This document shows, piece by piece, positions 26,639 to 36,053 of a stretch of 64,000 bases of DNA (position 1 is the stretch's first letter; every line of letters starts with the position of its first letter). The DNA comes from Streptomyces capitiformicae (GTDB lineage: Bacteria > Actinomycetota > Actinomycetes > Streptomycetales > Streptomycetaceae). The notes under the pieces are model-generated. The model searched no databases. It worked only from the letters and a program-made list of their open reading frames with translations, and was not told the DNA's origin. A program made the translations under genes and the position numbers. The DNA is taken from positions 8,005,486-8,069,485 of the forward strand of contig NZ_CP022161.1 of the NCBI RefSeq assembly GCF_002214185.1, read 5' to 3'.

Positions 26639-27325
26639 GGCGCGCCGGGTCCGGACGAGGAAGTCCTCGACCCGGGCCCGGTCCGGCTCCGGCGGCAGCG
26701 GGGAGCGGGCCGCGGCCTCCTCGGTCTCGGCCGCGAGGCGGGCCATCCAGGTCTCGACCCGGGCCCACGGCACCTCGCCGCGCTTCACCGCCAGCAGGGG
26801 CTCGCGCTGATCGCCGACGTCGACGGTGAGTTCGCCCGTGCGCAGCAGGTCACGGCAGCTCATCAGCAGACGGAGCAGGTGCATGGCGTGCTTCCAGCGC
26901 GGGGCGCCGTGGGTACGGACGTCGGCGTCCAGCTTCTTGCGCTGGCCGAGGGCGTAGCGGGCGAACGTCTCATGGGCCTGGCGGGACAGGAACGCCCCGC
27001 GCAGGGAGAGCAGTTCGCGGCCCGTGACGTCGACCTGCTCCACCAAGGGGGAGTGCAGGCACTCCAGGATGTTCGGGTTGGCGCGCAGCGCCAGCTCGCA
27101 GAAGCGCTCCAGCTCCCAGCTGAACTGCTCCTCGGCCGGCCCCTCCACATGCGTCGGCGGCTTCTCGAACCGCCAGAACAGCGGGGTGGGGGCCAGGAAG
27201 ACACCCCGCCGGTCCGTGTCGCTGTCGTCCGTTGCCAGACCGAAGGCGCGCGAACCCATCACACAGGCGTAGATCGTGTGGTCGAGGACCAGGGCGTGCG
27301 GCTGCACGGGCTGCGGGGGCTGCAT
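26555..27325 (-). CDS. RlaP-like nucleotidyltransferase, copy 2 (convergent)
   Basis: A 256-residue paralogue of copy 1 on the opposite strand. The active-site segment VMGSRAFGLATDDSDTDRRGV keeps the GS motif and D-x-D. FSWELERFCELALRANPNILECLHSPLV corresponds to the region after the catalytic strand in copy 1. The two share the fold but are clearly diverged. Its 3' end runs 84 bp into copy 1. ATG 27325 is the only start near the domain edge, and no good ribosome site is visible. Convergent overlap of this length means full-length transcripts of the two would be complementary. Confidence 0.75.
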   Translation of the reverse strand: MQPPQPVQPHALVLDHTIYACVMGSRAFGLATDDSDTDRRGVFLAPTPLFWRFEKPPTHVEGPAEEQFSWELERFCELALRANPNILECLHSPLVEQVDVTGRELLSLRGAFLSRQAHETFARYALGQRKKLDADVRTHGAPRWKHAMHLLRLLMSCRDLLRTGELTVDVGDQREPLLAVKRGEVPWARVETWMARLAAETEEAAARSPLPPEPDRARVEDFLVRTRRASALRSVEADPDHEVVQGIVGGRVLRQH

Positions 27326-27348
27326 GCCCGGGAGCGTACGGGGTGGGC

Positions 27349-27747
27349 TCAGGCCAGCCGAATCGAATTTCCCGAGACCGTGATCTGCTCGGCGGGCAGC
27401 GGCGCGGTGGCGGGACCGTTCTCCACCGCGCCGTCGGTGATGCTGAACTTGCTGCCGTGGCACGCGCAGTTGATCGTGTCGTCCGAGACGCTGCTGACGA
27501 TGCAGCCGCGGTGGGTGCAGACCGCCGAGAAGGCCTTGAAGTCGCCCTCCTCGGGCTGCGTCACGACGACCTTCCGGTCCTTGAAGATCGTGCCGCCGCC
27601 GACCGGGATGTCGGCCGTGCCGGCCAGCTCCTCGCCGGTGTCGCCGCCGGTGTCGCCGCCCTCGTCCCCATACTCGCCGCACCCCACGAGCAGCGCCGCC
27701 GTGGCCGCCGCCCCGGTCGCCAGAACCGTGCGCCGCGTCGAACCCAT
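27349..27747 (-). CDS. Rieske [2Fe-2S] lipoprotein with Tat-like signal
   Basis: A 132-residue exported Rieske protein. The N-terminus STRRTVLATGAAATAALLVGCG has a twin-arginine motif and a lipobox ending LVGC, so Tat export and lipid anchoring are likely. The cluster is bound by CTHRGC and CACHGSKF in the C-terminal half. Such small Rieske proteins act as extracytoplasmic electron carriers; the partner is unknown. The reading frame stays open upstream into a decayed gene, so a fused product is possible on paper. ATG 27747 at the twin-arginine signal is the sensible start. Confidence 0.85.
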   Translation of the reverse strand: MGSTRRTVLATGAAATAALLVGCGEYGDEGGDTGGDTGEELAGTADIPVGGGTIFKDRKVVVTQPEEGDFKAFSAVCTHRGCIVSSVSDDTINCACHGSKFSITDGAVENGPATAPLPAEQITVSGNSIRLA

Positions 27748-28153
27748 CGCCTTGTCCGCGGTGAAGCCGTACTCCTGGCTGCCGATGTCCAGTGTGCCGC
27801 GAACGCTCCCGCCGTTGAGCGTGCCGTTCAGCTCGGCGCCGTCCTTGCTCGTGAGCTTCATGCCGCCGTCGTCCTCGACGTCGCCCTTGAGCCAGGACTC
27901 CTTGTCGCGGCCGTCGCAGAAATACGCGACCGCCTTGCCGTCGCGCAGCGACACGGCGATCGCCGCCGAGTCGTCGTCGGTACGGCCCGCGTAGTCGGCG
28001 TTCGGCGGCGGGGCGGGCGTCGGGCTGGGCGACGGCGATGAGTGGAGCGTGTCCCTGTCGTCGCGTTGAGCGACAGCGTCACCAGGGCCGGCAGAAGTCC
28101 ACCAGGAGCGTGAGAACCACCAGGAGCGTGAGAAGTGGTCCGGAGCGCTTCAT
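27748..28153 (-). pseudogene. Remnant of a secreted protein fused ahead of the Rieske gene
   Basis: From ATG 28153 a signal-peptide-like start (MKRSGPLLTLLVVLTLLV) runs into a stop after 24 codons. A perfect 18-bp tandem duplication lies within the hydrophobic core. A Pro/Ser/Thr linker and a compact domain (SLRDGKAVAYFCDGRDKESW, then GTLDIGSQEYGFTADKA) are readable in another frame down to 27748. That frame then joins the Rieske ATG without a stop. The pattern suggests a lost frame after the signal peptide and a deletion of the 3' end. From memory the domain resembles secreted Streptomyces proteins of unknown role. Confidence 0.6.
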
Positions 28154-28428
28154 ACGAGCCTCCCCCGAGGCGTGGCGCGGACGGCCTCCCCCATGCAAGC
28201 GGACACGCGGGACGTCCGGAGGTGCACGGAGGCGTTTCACCCCAAGTGGCAGGACAGTGGCGTTCGCGTGACATTGTCAGGATCTGAGGCCGGATACCGA
28301 AGGCACCGGGGCGCGGGCGGGTGCGGGTCCGGGCGTCTCGGCAGACGGGCGCCGCGCACCCGCCCGACACCGGCTCACTAGGCTGGATGTGCAAAGCGTC
28401 GGGATGTACATCAGCGAGGAGCACAGCC

Positions 28429-28791
28429 GTGGCGGTACGAGCGGTCCGGGGCGCCGTCCAACTCGAGCGGGACGAGTCGGGGCACATGGACGAGCAGGTG
28501 GGCGAGCTGCTCACCGCGGTCCTGGAGCGCAACGGCCTCACGCCGGACGACCTGATCAGCATCTGGTTCACGGCCACCCCGGACCTGCACAGCGACTTCC
28601 CGGCCGCCGCCGCCCGCAAGCTCGGCATCGTCGACGTGCCGCTGATCTGCGCCCAGGAACTGGACATCGAGGGCGCGATGCCCCGGGTCGTACGGATCCT
28701 CGCGCACATCGAATCCGACAAGCCCCGCTCCGAGATCGCGCACGTCTACCTGGGCGCCGCGGCCGCACTCCGCAAGGACATCGCCCAGTGA
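28429..28791 (+). CDS. aroH: Chorismate mutase, AroH class
   Basis: A 120-residue AroH-type chorismate mutase, which rearranges chorismate to prephenate. It starts VAVRAVRGAVQLERDESGHM, with the active-site Arg in VRGA, and continues ISIWFTATPDLHSDFPAAAAR and the tail RIEHVYLGAA-like HVYLGAAAALRKD. GTG 28429 has GAGGAG seven bases upstream. Its TGA overlaps the tyrA GTG, so prephenate formation and its oxidation are translationally coupled. Confidence 0.93.
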   Translation: MAVRAVRGAVQLERDESGHMDEQVGELLTAVLERNGLTPDDLISIWFTATPDLHSDFPAAAARKLGIVDVPLICAQELDIEGAMPRVVRILAHIESDKPRSEIAHVYLGAAAALRKDIAQ

Positions 28792-29873
28792 GAACCGCAC
28801 TCGTCATCGGCACGGGCCTGATCGGCACCTCCGCCGCCCTCGCCCTGGCTCAGCGCGGCGTGACCGTCCACCTCGTCGATCGCGACCCGGAGCAGGCCCG
28901 TACGGCGGCCGCGCTCGGCGCCGGCACCGACGAGGCACCCGAGGGCCCGGTGGACCTCGCGATCGTCGCCGCCCCGCCCGCGCATGTGGCCGGGGTGCTC
29001 GCCGACGCCATGCGCCGGGGCGTCGCGCGCGGCTACCTCGACGTCGCCTCCGTCAAGGGCGGCCCGCGCCGCGAGCTGGAGGAACTCGGCCTCGACCTGT
29101 CGGCGTACATCGGTACGCACCCGATGTCGGGCCGTGAGAAGTCCGGACCCCTGGCCGCCACCGCCGACCTCTTCGAGGGCCGCCCCTGGGTGCTCACCCC
29201 CACCCGGGACACCGACACCGAGGTCCTGAACCTGGCCCTGGAGCTGGTCTCGCACTGCCGGGCCGTACCGGTGGTCATGGACGCGGACGCCCACGACCGC
29301 GCCGTCGCCCTGGTCTCGCACATGCCGCACCTGGTCTCCAGCCTGGTCGCCGCGCGCCTGGAGCACGCCGAGGAGTCGGCCGTACGGCTGTGCGGGCAGG
29401 GCATCCGGGACGTGACCCGCGTCGCGGCCTCCGACCCGCGCATGTGGATCGACATCCTCTCCGCCAACCCCGGCCCGGTCGCCGACCTGCTCGCCGACGT
29501 CTCCGCCGACCTCGACGAGACCGTCCAGGCCCTGCGCGCCCTCCAGGCCTCCGACGAGGTCAAGCGCCGCGAGGGCGTCACCGGCATCGAGGACGTCCTG
29601 CGCCGGGGCAACGCCGGCCAGATCCGGGTCCCCGGCAAGCACGGGTCCGCTCCGCGGGTCTACGAGGTCGTGGCCGTCCTCATCGACGACCAGCCCGGCC
29701 AGCTGGCCCGCATCTTCGCGGACGCGGGGATGGCCGGCGTCAACATCGAGGACGTACGCATCGAGCACGCCACCGGGCAGCAGGCCGGTCTGGTGCAGTT
29801 GATGGTGGAGCCGAAGGCGGTGCCGGTGTTGACGGGGGCGTTGCGGGAGCGGGGTTGGGCGATTCGGCAGTAG
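28788..29873 (+). CDS. tyrA: Prephenate dehydrogenase with ACT domain
   Basis: TyrA oxidises prephenate to 4-hydroxyphenylpyruvate for tyrosine synthesis. The 361-residue product has the NAD-binding RTALVIGTGLIGTSAAL, the catalytic-domain YIGTHPMSGREKSGP, a helical dimerisation region, and a C-terminal ACT domain (about 290-361, VYEVVAVLIDDQPGQLARIF) that normally senses tyrosine. GTG 28788 overlaps the aroH stop. The last 114 bp, which encode the end of the ACT domain, are duplicated 219 bp downstream. Confidence 0.94.
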   Translation: MRTALVIGTGLIGTSAALALAQRGVTVHLVDRDPEQARTAAALGAGTDEAPEGPVDLAIVAAPPAHVAGVLADAMRRGVARGYLDVASVKGGPRRELEELGLDLSAYIGTHPMSGREKSGPLAATADLFEGRPWVLTPTRDTDTEVLNLALELVSHCRAVPVVMDADAHDRAVALVSHMPHLVSSLVAARLEHAEESAVRLCGQGIRDVTRVAASDPRMWIDILSANPGPVADLLADVSADLDETVQALRALQASDEVKRREGVTGIEDVLRRGNAGQIRVPGKHGSAPRVYEVVAVLIDDQPGQLARIFADAGMAGVNIEDVRIEHATGQQAGLVQLMVEPKAVPVLTGALRERGWAIRQ

Positions 29874-29976
29874 TGCCGGGTGTCTGGGGCGGTCGGAGGC
29901 CGCCGCAGCCGTCCCGAAGCCCGGGAGGCGCCCTCGCGCCGAGCGGTGTGAGGGGGGCGTCGAGGATTGGTCGTGG

Positions 29977-30090
29977 GCATCGAGCACGCCACCGGGCAGC
30001 AGGCCGGTCTGGTGCAGTTGATGGTGGAGCCGAAGGCGGTGCCGGTGTTGACGGGGGCGTTGCGGGAGCGGGATTGGGCGATTCGGCAGT
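29977..30090 (+). repeat. Duplicate of the tyrA 3' end
   Basis: This 114-bp stretch copies 29758-29871 with one mismatch (29854 G versus 30073 A). It encodes the last 38 codons of tyrA and is followed by TGA instead of TAG. The copies are offset by 219 bp. The remaining gap to cmk (29874-30316) holds no gene and only short GC-rich sequence. Confidence 0.95.
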
Positions 30091-30316
30091 GACGGGGCGG
30101 GCCGTGCTGGAGAGGGGGTTTCTCGCCTCCGCCGCCCCTTCGACCCCGCTTCTGGGGGGGTGAGTCCCCAGGCCCCGCTTCGGCCTGAACGGCCTCGTCC
30201 TCAGACGCCGGACGGGCTGGATGGTGCGGCCGGACGAGTGACCGGCACCCAGTACCCTTGTCCGGGGCGCTTTCCGTCCCGCCTCACCCACCTCGGACCA
30301 GGAAAGGTGCTCCCCA

Positions 30317-30994
30317 GTGGAACGCGCCACAGTGATCGTTGCCATCGACGGCCCCTCCGGCACGGGCAAGTCGAGCACCTCGAAGGCCGTGGCCGCGCAG
30401 CTCGGGCTGAGCTATCTGGACACGGGTGCCCAGTACCGGGCGATCACGTGGTGGATGGTCAACAACGGCATCGACATAGAGGACCCCTCGGCGATCGCCG
30501 CCGTGGCCGGGAAGCCGGAGATCGTCTCCGGGACCGACCCGTCCGCGCCGACCATCACCGTTGACGGCACGGATGTCGCCGGGCCGATCCGCACCCAGGA
30601 GGTCACCTCCAAGGTCAGCGCGGTGAGTGCCGTACCGGAGGTGCGGGCGCGGATCACCGAGCTCCAGCGCTCCATCGCCTCGGGCTCCGAGAACGGCATC
30701 GTCGTCGAGGGCCGCGACATCGGGACGACCGTGCTGCCGGACGCGGACCTGAAGATCTTCCTCACCGCCTCCCCGGAGGCCCGCGCCGCCCGCCGCAACA
30801 ACGAGCTGAAGGGCGCCGACGTCCACGCGACCCGCGAGGCCCTGCTCAAGCGGGACGCGGCCGACTCCAGCCGCAAGGCCTCGCCGCTCGCCAAGGCGGA
30901 CGACGCGGTCGAGGTGGACACCTCGGACCTCACCCTCCAGCAGGTCATCGAGTGCGTGGTCACGCTCATCGAGGAGAAGCGGGCGGCGAAGTGA
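30317..30994 (+). CDS. cmk: Cytidylate kinase
   Basis: Cmk phosphorylates CMP and dCMP. The 225-residue product begins with VIVAIDGPSGTGKSSTSKAVA (P-loop at about 14-20), has the CMP-binding YLDTGAQYRA and GRDIGTTVLPDADLKIFLTAS. GTG 30317 follows AGGAAAGG by nine bases. Its stop overlaps the plsC GTG. Cmk and der are also neighbours in mycobacteria. Confidence 0.95.
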   Translation: MERATVIVAIDGPSGTGKSSTSKAVAAQLGLSYLDTGAQYRAITWWMVNNGIDIEDPSAIAAVAGKPEIVSGTDPSAPTITVDGTDVAGPIRTQEVTSKVSAVSAVPEVRARITELQRSIASGSENGIVVEGRDIGTTVLPDADLKIFLTASPEARAARRNNELKGADVHATREALLKRDAADSSRKASPLAKADDAVEVDTSDLTLQQVIECVVTLIEEKRAAK

Positions 30995-31656
30995 GTGAGA
31001 CCTCTTCGGTCCAGGCTCCTTCGGCACGGGGTGCCGAGGTGGGCCGGCGTATCGGCGTCGGCCTGATGTACGGCCTGTGGAAGCCGCGTGTCCTGGGCGC
31101 CTGGAAGGTCCCCGCGACCGGCCCGGTGATCCTCGCCGTCAACCACTCCCACGTCATCGACGGCCCGATGGTCATCGGCGTGGCGCCCCGGCCGTCGCAC
31201 TTCCTGGTCAAGAAGGAGGCGTTCGTCGGTCCGCTCGACTCCTTCATGCGCGCCACGGGCCAGGTGAAGGTGGACCGCTCGACCGCCGACCGCACCGCCA
31301 TCACCCAGGCGCTGGCCGTCCTGCACAACGGCGGTGTGCTGGGCATCTTCCCGGAGGGCACCCGGGGCGAGGGCGACTTCGCCTCACTGCGTGCCGGGCT
31401 CGCGTACTTCGCGGTACGCGGCAACGCACCGATCGTCCCGGTCGCCGTACTGGGAAGTTCCGACCGGCGCGGCCGGTTGATAAAGGGGCTGCCCCCGCTG
31501 CGCTCCCGCGTCGACGTCGTCTTCGGTGACCCGTTCGAGGCGGGCGACGGCAGCGGACGACGTACGCGCAAGGCCCTCGACGAGGCGACCGAGCGCATCC
31601 AGAAGCACCTTGGCGCACACCTGGAAAACGCCAGGCGGCTCACCGGCCGCACGTAA
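30991..31656 (+). CDS. 1-acyl-sn-glycerol-3-phosphate acyltransferase family protein
   Basis: A 221-residue PlsC-type acyltransferase, which transfers an acyl group to lysophosphatidate at the membrane face. The catalytic NHSHVID (H-x4-D) is at about 51-57 and the substrate-binding FPEGTRGEG at about 118-126. GTG 30991 overlaps the cmk TGA. The acyl donor and acceptor cannot be stated from sequence. Confidence 0.9.
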   Translation: MSETSSVQAPSARGAEVGRRIGVGLMYGLWKPRVLGAWKVPATGPVILAVNHSHVIDGPMVIGVAPRPSHFLVKKEAFVGPLDSFMRATGQVKVDRSTADRTAITQALAVLHNGGVLGIFPEGTRGEGDFASLRAGLAYFAVRGNAPIVPVAVLGSSDRRGRLIKGLPPLRSRVDVVFGDPFEAGDGSGRRTRKALDEATERIQKHLGAHLENARRLTGRT

Positions 31657-31765
31657 AACGCTGGGCGTCCGAACGGGCGCCGGGCGACACTGAGTAGTGG
31701 ATCAGCCGGACGAGAAGCCGGGTGCTCCACCGATCACCACGATGAACGACAGAGGTACGGACTTC

Positions 31766-33226
31766 ATGAACGACCAGTTTCCCTCCGAGCACGAGCACGG
31801 AGAGCTTGGCGACGCCGAGTACGCGGAGTTCATGGAGCTCGCCGCGGAAGAGGGCTTCGACCTCGAGGACGTCGAGGGCGCGATCGAGGAGGCGGGCCAC
31901 GGCCCGCTGCCCGTCCTCGCCGTCGTCGGCCGCCCGAACGTCGGCAAGTCGACGCTCGTGAACCGCATCATCGGCCGCCGCGAGGCGGTCGTCGAGGACA
32001 AGCCCGGCGTCACCCGCGACCGCGTCACCTACGAGGCCGAGTGGGCGGGCCGCCGCTTCAAGGTCGTCGACACCGGCGGCTGGGAGCAGGACGTCCTCGG
32101 CATCGACGCCTCCGTCGCCGCCCAGGCCGAGTACGCCATCGAGGCCGCCGACGCCGTCGTGTTCGTCGTCGACGCCAAGGTCGGCGCCACCGACACCGAC
32201 GAGGCCGTCGTACGACTGCTGCGCAAGGCCGGCAAGCCCGTGGTGCTGTGCGCCAACAAGGTCGACGGGCCGAGCGGCGAGGCCGACGCGTCCTACCTGT
32301 GGTCCCTGGGCCTCGGCGAGCCGCACCCCGTCTCGGCGCTGCACGGCCGCGGCACCGGCGACATGTTGGACGCCGTTCTGGAGGCCCTCCCCGAGGCCCC
32401 CGAGCAGACCTTCGGCACGGCGGTCGGCGGTCCGCGCCGCATCGCCCTCATCGGCCGCCCGAACGTCGGCAAGTCCTCCCTCCTCAACAAGGTGGCGGGC
32501 GAGGAACGCGTCGTCGTCAACGAGATCGCGGGCACCACCCGTGACCCGGTCGACGAGCTGATCGAACTGGGCGGCGTCACCTGGAAGTTCGTCGACACGG
32601 CGGGCATCCGCAAGCGCGTCCACCTCCAGCAGGGAGCCGACTACTACGCCTCGCTGCGCACGGCCGCCGCCGTCGAGAAGGCCGAGGTCGCGGTCATCCT
32701 CATCGACGCCTCCGAGTCGATCTCGGTGCAGGACCAGCGCATCGTGACGATGGCCGTCGAGGCCGGCCGGGCGATGGTCATCGCGTACAACAAGTGGGAC
32801 ACGCTCGACGAGGAGCGCCGCTACTACCTGGAGCGGGAGATCGAGACCGAGTTCGGCCAGGTCGCCTGGGCGCCCCGGGTCAATGTCTCGGCGCGTACCG
32901 GCCGGCACATGGAGAAGCTGGTCCCCGCGATCGAGACGGCTCTCGCCGGCTGGGAGACCCGTGTCCCGACGGGCCGCCTGAACGCCTTCCTCGGCGAGCT
33001 GGTCTCCGCCCACCCGCACCCGATCCGGGGCGGCAAGCAGCCCCGTATCCTCTTCGGCACCCAGGCCGGCACCAAGCCCCCGCGCTTCGTGCTCTTCGCC
33101 TCCGGCTTCATCGAGGCGGGCTACCGCCGCTTCATCGAGCGCCGTCTGCGCGAGGAGTTCGGCTTCGAGGGGACGCCGATCCATATCTCGGTGAGGGTGC
33201 GCGAGAAGCGCGGCAAGAAGAAGTAG
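31766..33226 (+). CDS. der: Ribosome biogenesis GTPase Der
   Basis: Der is a double-GTPase needed for 50S maturation. The 486-residue form has an acidic N-terminal extension (about 1-48), G-domain 1 with GRPNVGKST at about 54, DTGG and NKVD, G-domain 2 with GRPNVGKSS at about 230, DTAGI and NKWD, and a KH-like C-terminus ending KRGKKK. ATG 31766 has AGAGG ten bases upstream. ATG 31742 and GTG 31697 are in-frame alternatives without clear ribosome sites. Confidence 0.95.
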   Translation: MNDQFPSEHEHGELGDAEYAEFMELAAEEGFDLEDVEGAIEEAGHGPLPVLAVVGRPNVGKSTLVNRIIGRREAVVEDKPGVTRDRVTYEAEWAGRRFKVVDTGGWEQDVLGIDASVAAQAEYAIEAADAVVFVVDAKVGATDTDEAVVRLLRKAGKPVVLCANKVDGPSGEADASYLWSLGLGEPHPVSALHGRGTGDMLDAVLEALPEAPEQTFGTAVGGPRRIALIGRPNVGKSSLLNKVAGEERVVVNEIAGTTRDPVDELIELGGVTWKFVDTAGIRKRVHLQQGADYYASLRTAAAVEKAEVAVILIDASESISVQDQRIVTMAVEAGRAMVIAYNKWDTLDEERRYYLEREIETEFGQVAWAPRVNVSARTGRHMEKLVPAIETALAGWETRVPTGRLNAFLGELVSAHPHPIRGGKQPRILFGTQAGTKPPRFVLFASGFIEAGYRRFIERRLREEFGFEGTPIHISVRVREKRGKKK

Positions 33227-33232
33227 CGCGAA

Positions 33233-33274
33233 CGAAGAGGCGGCCATCCCGGTTTCCGGGTGGCCGCCTCTTCG
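33233..33274 (+). terminator. Strong terminator after der
   Basis: A 14-bp perfect stem (CGAAGAGGCGGCCA with TGGCCGCCTCTTCG) is extended by CCCGG/CCGGG around a TTT loop. It separates der from the convergent unknown gene. Confidence 0.88.
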
Positions 33275-33284
33275 TGTGCCCGCT

Positions 33285-33734
33285 TCAAAGACCCCGGCGC
33301 GGGTTCGGTGTCAGCGGGGACGGGATGTGGTGCATCCCCGTGTGCCCGGTGGGGATCCGCCCGACCGGCTGCCACCCGGTGGTCGTCGTGGCCGTGGTGC
33401 CGGACTGGGACTCGCGCTGGGTGGCGAGGTGCCCCGCCGCGTGCCGGGCGCTGTACGAGCCCGTTCCGCGACCGCCCGAACCGTGGCTGAGGTTCCCGAA
33501 ACCCGTGAAGCCCAGCTCCTCCTCACCGTTCCGGTCGCCCGGCAGGGCCCGGTAGTTCCGGACCCACTCGGCGTAGAGCGTGTCGTAGATCGGCGTGGCC
33601 GATGGGCCGCCCGAAGGATCCTGAGTCGGCCGCATGGAGGAGAGCGACTGGTAGGACTGGCGGCGGGGAACGTCATATGCGTGCACGTCTCTGCCAACGA
33701 CCCCACGGCCCAACGGATGCGCTGGGTACACCAT
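33285..33734 (-). CDS. Conserved hypothetical protein
   Basis: A 149-residue protein I do not recognise. A central motif PIYDTLYAEWVRNYRALPGDR (about 48-68) looks like one amphipathic helix. It is followed by Gly/Ser/His-rich sequence and a Pro-rich tail ending GMHHIPSPLTPNPRRGL. There is no signal peptide and no obvious catalytic motif. ATG 33734 is preceded by GGAGG at short spacing. It is convergent with der. Confidence 0.6.
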   Translation of the reverse strand: MVYPAHPLGRGVVGRDVHAYDVPRRQSYQSLSSMRPTQDPSGGPSATPIYDTLYAEWVRNYRALPGDRNGEEELGFTGFGNLSHGSGGRGTGSYSARHAAGHLATQRESQSGTTATTTTGWQPVGRIPTGHTGMHHIPSPLTPNPRRGL

Positions 33735-33786
33735 TCAGCCTCCGGTCGCCTTGAAGGGGCGCGGGGAGCTGTGCGATGTGAGGAAC

Positions 33787-34557
33787 TCAGGTGCCGGCCA
33801 GCGGCAACGTAGCCGCGACCAACTTGCCGGAGGCGGCCGCCTTGTCGAGCGCCTCCCGCAGCAGATCCTCCCGCGGCTGCCGCCCGATCGACCCCACCGG
33901 CGCCGCGAACATCAACACCTGCTGGTGCTTGTTCGCGGCCGCCCGCCAACTGTCGGCGACCTGAAGCGCCTGATGCGCCTGCCACCAGGCGACCGGCGAC
34001 CCACCGGAGGTACCCGGCTGCAGGATGGCGTGCAGCTGGCCCATGGCGAGCAGGACGGACCAGCCGTGCAGCACGGGCGGTACGGAGTCGATCTGGGGCA
34101 GCGGCATGAAGCCCTGCTCGATGAGCAGCGGCAGGAAGTCGTCACCGGCGCCGGTCGTGCCCGGCCGTGCGATCGGCGCGGTCGGCTCCACGACGAGCGC
34201 GGGGTGCAACTCGCCGCTGAGTAGGATCAGTCCGCTGGTGACACCGAGCACGGCCTGCTCGGGTGCGGCCTGGACCGGGGTGTCGCCGGCGATGGAACGG
34301 GCGGCGCCCTGCAGTTGCTCCTCGGTGACCTGGACGACCTGGGAGGGCAGACAGGTGGCGTGGGCGAAGGCGAGCACGGCTGTCTCGTCGCCGACGAACA
34401 GGACGGTGCTGGTGCGCTCCTGCTCGGAGTCGCCGGGGGTGCGGCACGACGTGCAGTCGTAGCCGCCGGGGGCGTTCTCTCCGGCGAGCAGCCGGTCGGC
34501 TTCTTCGTTGCCGATCTCGGCGCGTACCTCGTCGCTGACCTCGAGCATGCGCGGCAC
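33787..34557 (-). CDS. Conserved hypothetical protein
   Basis: A 256-residue soluble protein without a family I can name. It begins VPRMLEVSDEVRAEIGNEEADRLL, contains a CxxC pair in YDCTSCRTPGD near 31-36, then a mixed alpha/beta body (LFVGDETAVLAFAHATCLP, LHPALVVEPTAPIAR, LLIEQGFMPLPQ). GTG 34557 follows GAGGAG by six bases. The ORF extends 25 codons further upstream but without a ribosome site. It is divergent from the rpf gene. Confidence 0.65.
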   Translation of the reverse strand: MPRMLEVSDEVRAEIGNEEADRLLAGENAPGGYDCTSCRTPGDSEQERTSTVLFVGDETAVLAFAHATCLPSQVVQVTEEQLQGAARSIAGDTPVQAAPEQAVLGVTSGLILLSGELHPALVVEPTAPIARPGTTGAGDDFLPLLIEQGFMPLPQIDSVPPVLHGWSVLLAMGQLHAILQPGTSGGSPVAWWQAHQALQVADSWRAAANKHQQVLMFAAPVGSIGRQPREDLLREALDKAAASGKLVAATLPLAGT

Positions 34558-35757
<1,200 letters not shown>

Positions 35758-35778
35758 GCGCTCCTCCGACGCCCGGGC

Positions 35779-36002
35779 CAGGGGGTGTGGTGAGAGTCCC
35801 GCACAGCACCCACGGCGCCCGGCAGGCACCCTCGCCGCACCGGCCAAACGCCCAAGTAGCTTGTCGCCCACTCTCGGCTTCGCTCGAGCGGGGGCCCCAT
35901 CGAGGGCCTTCGTCCGGCACGCCGAGGGCACGCACCGGCTGTGACGCCAGCCGCTGCCGCGGCGGGCGCGGGCACCGCACAGGACTCTCACCACACCCCC
36001 TG
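35779..36002. mobile_element. MITE-like element A, 224 bp
   Basis: Perfect 21-bp terminal inverted repeats: left 35779-35799 (starts CAGGGGGTGTGG), right 35982-36002. The interior holds the core ACTCTCGGCTTCGCTCGAGC (about 35869-35888) that recurs in elements B, C and D. There is no ORF of note. It sits 21 bp after the rpf gene. I see no clear target-site duplication. Confidence 0.75.
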
Positions 36003-36035
36003 GGTCCCACCCGGCTCCCCGACCGGGTGGGACCC
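36002..36035. terminator. Bidirectional terminator between rpf and livF
   Basis: A perfect 13-bp stem (GGGTCCCACCCGG with CCGGGTGGGACCC) closes an 8-base loop. It separates two convergent genes. Confidence 0.85.
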
Positions 36036-36053
36036 GCGTCCGTCATCCGGACC

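Noticed and set aside
30002..30092. Second copy of the tyrA tail as a separate ACT-domain gene
   Set aside because: No start codon or ribosome site, and only 38 codons.
29390..30163. 257-codon frame through the tyrA tail duplication
   Set aside because: It is an Arg/Gly/His-rich shadow; its repeated peptide comes from the DNA duplication.
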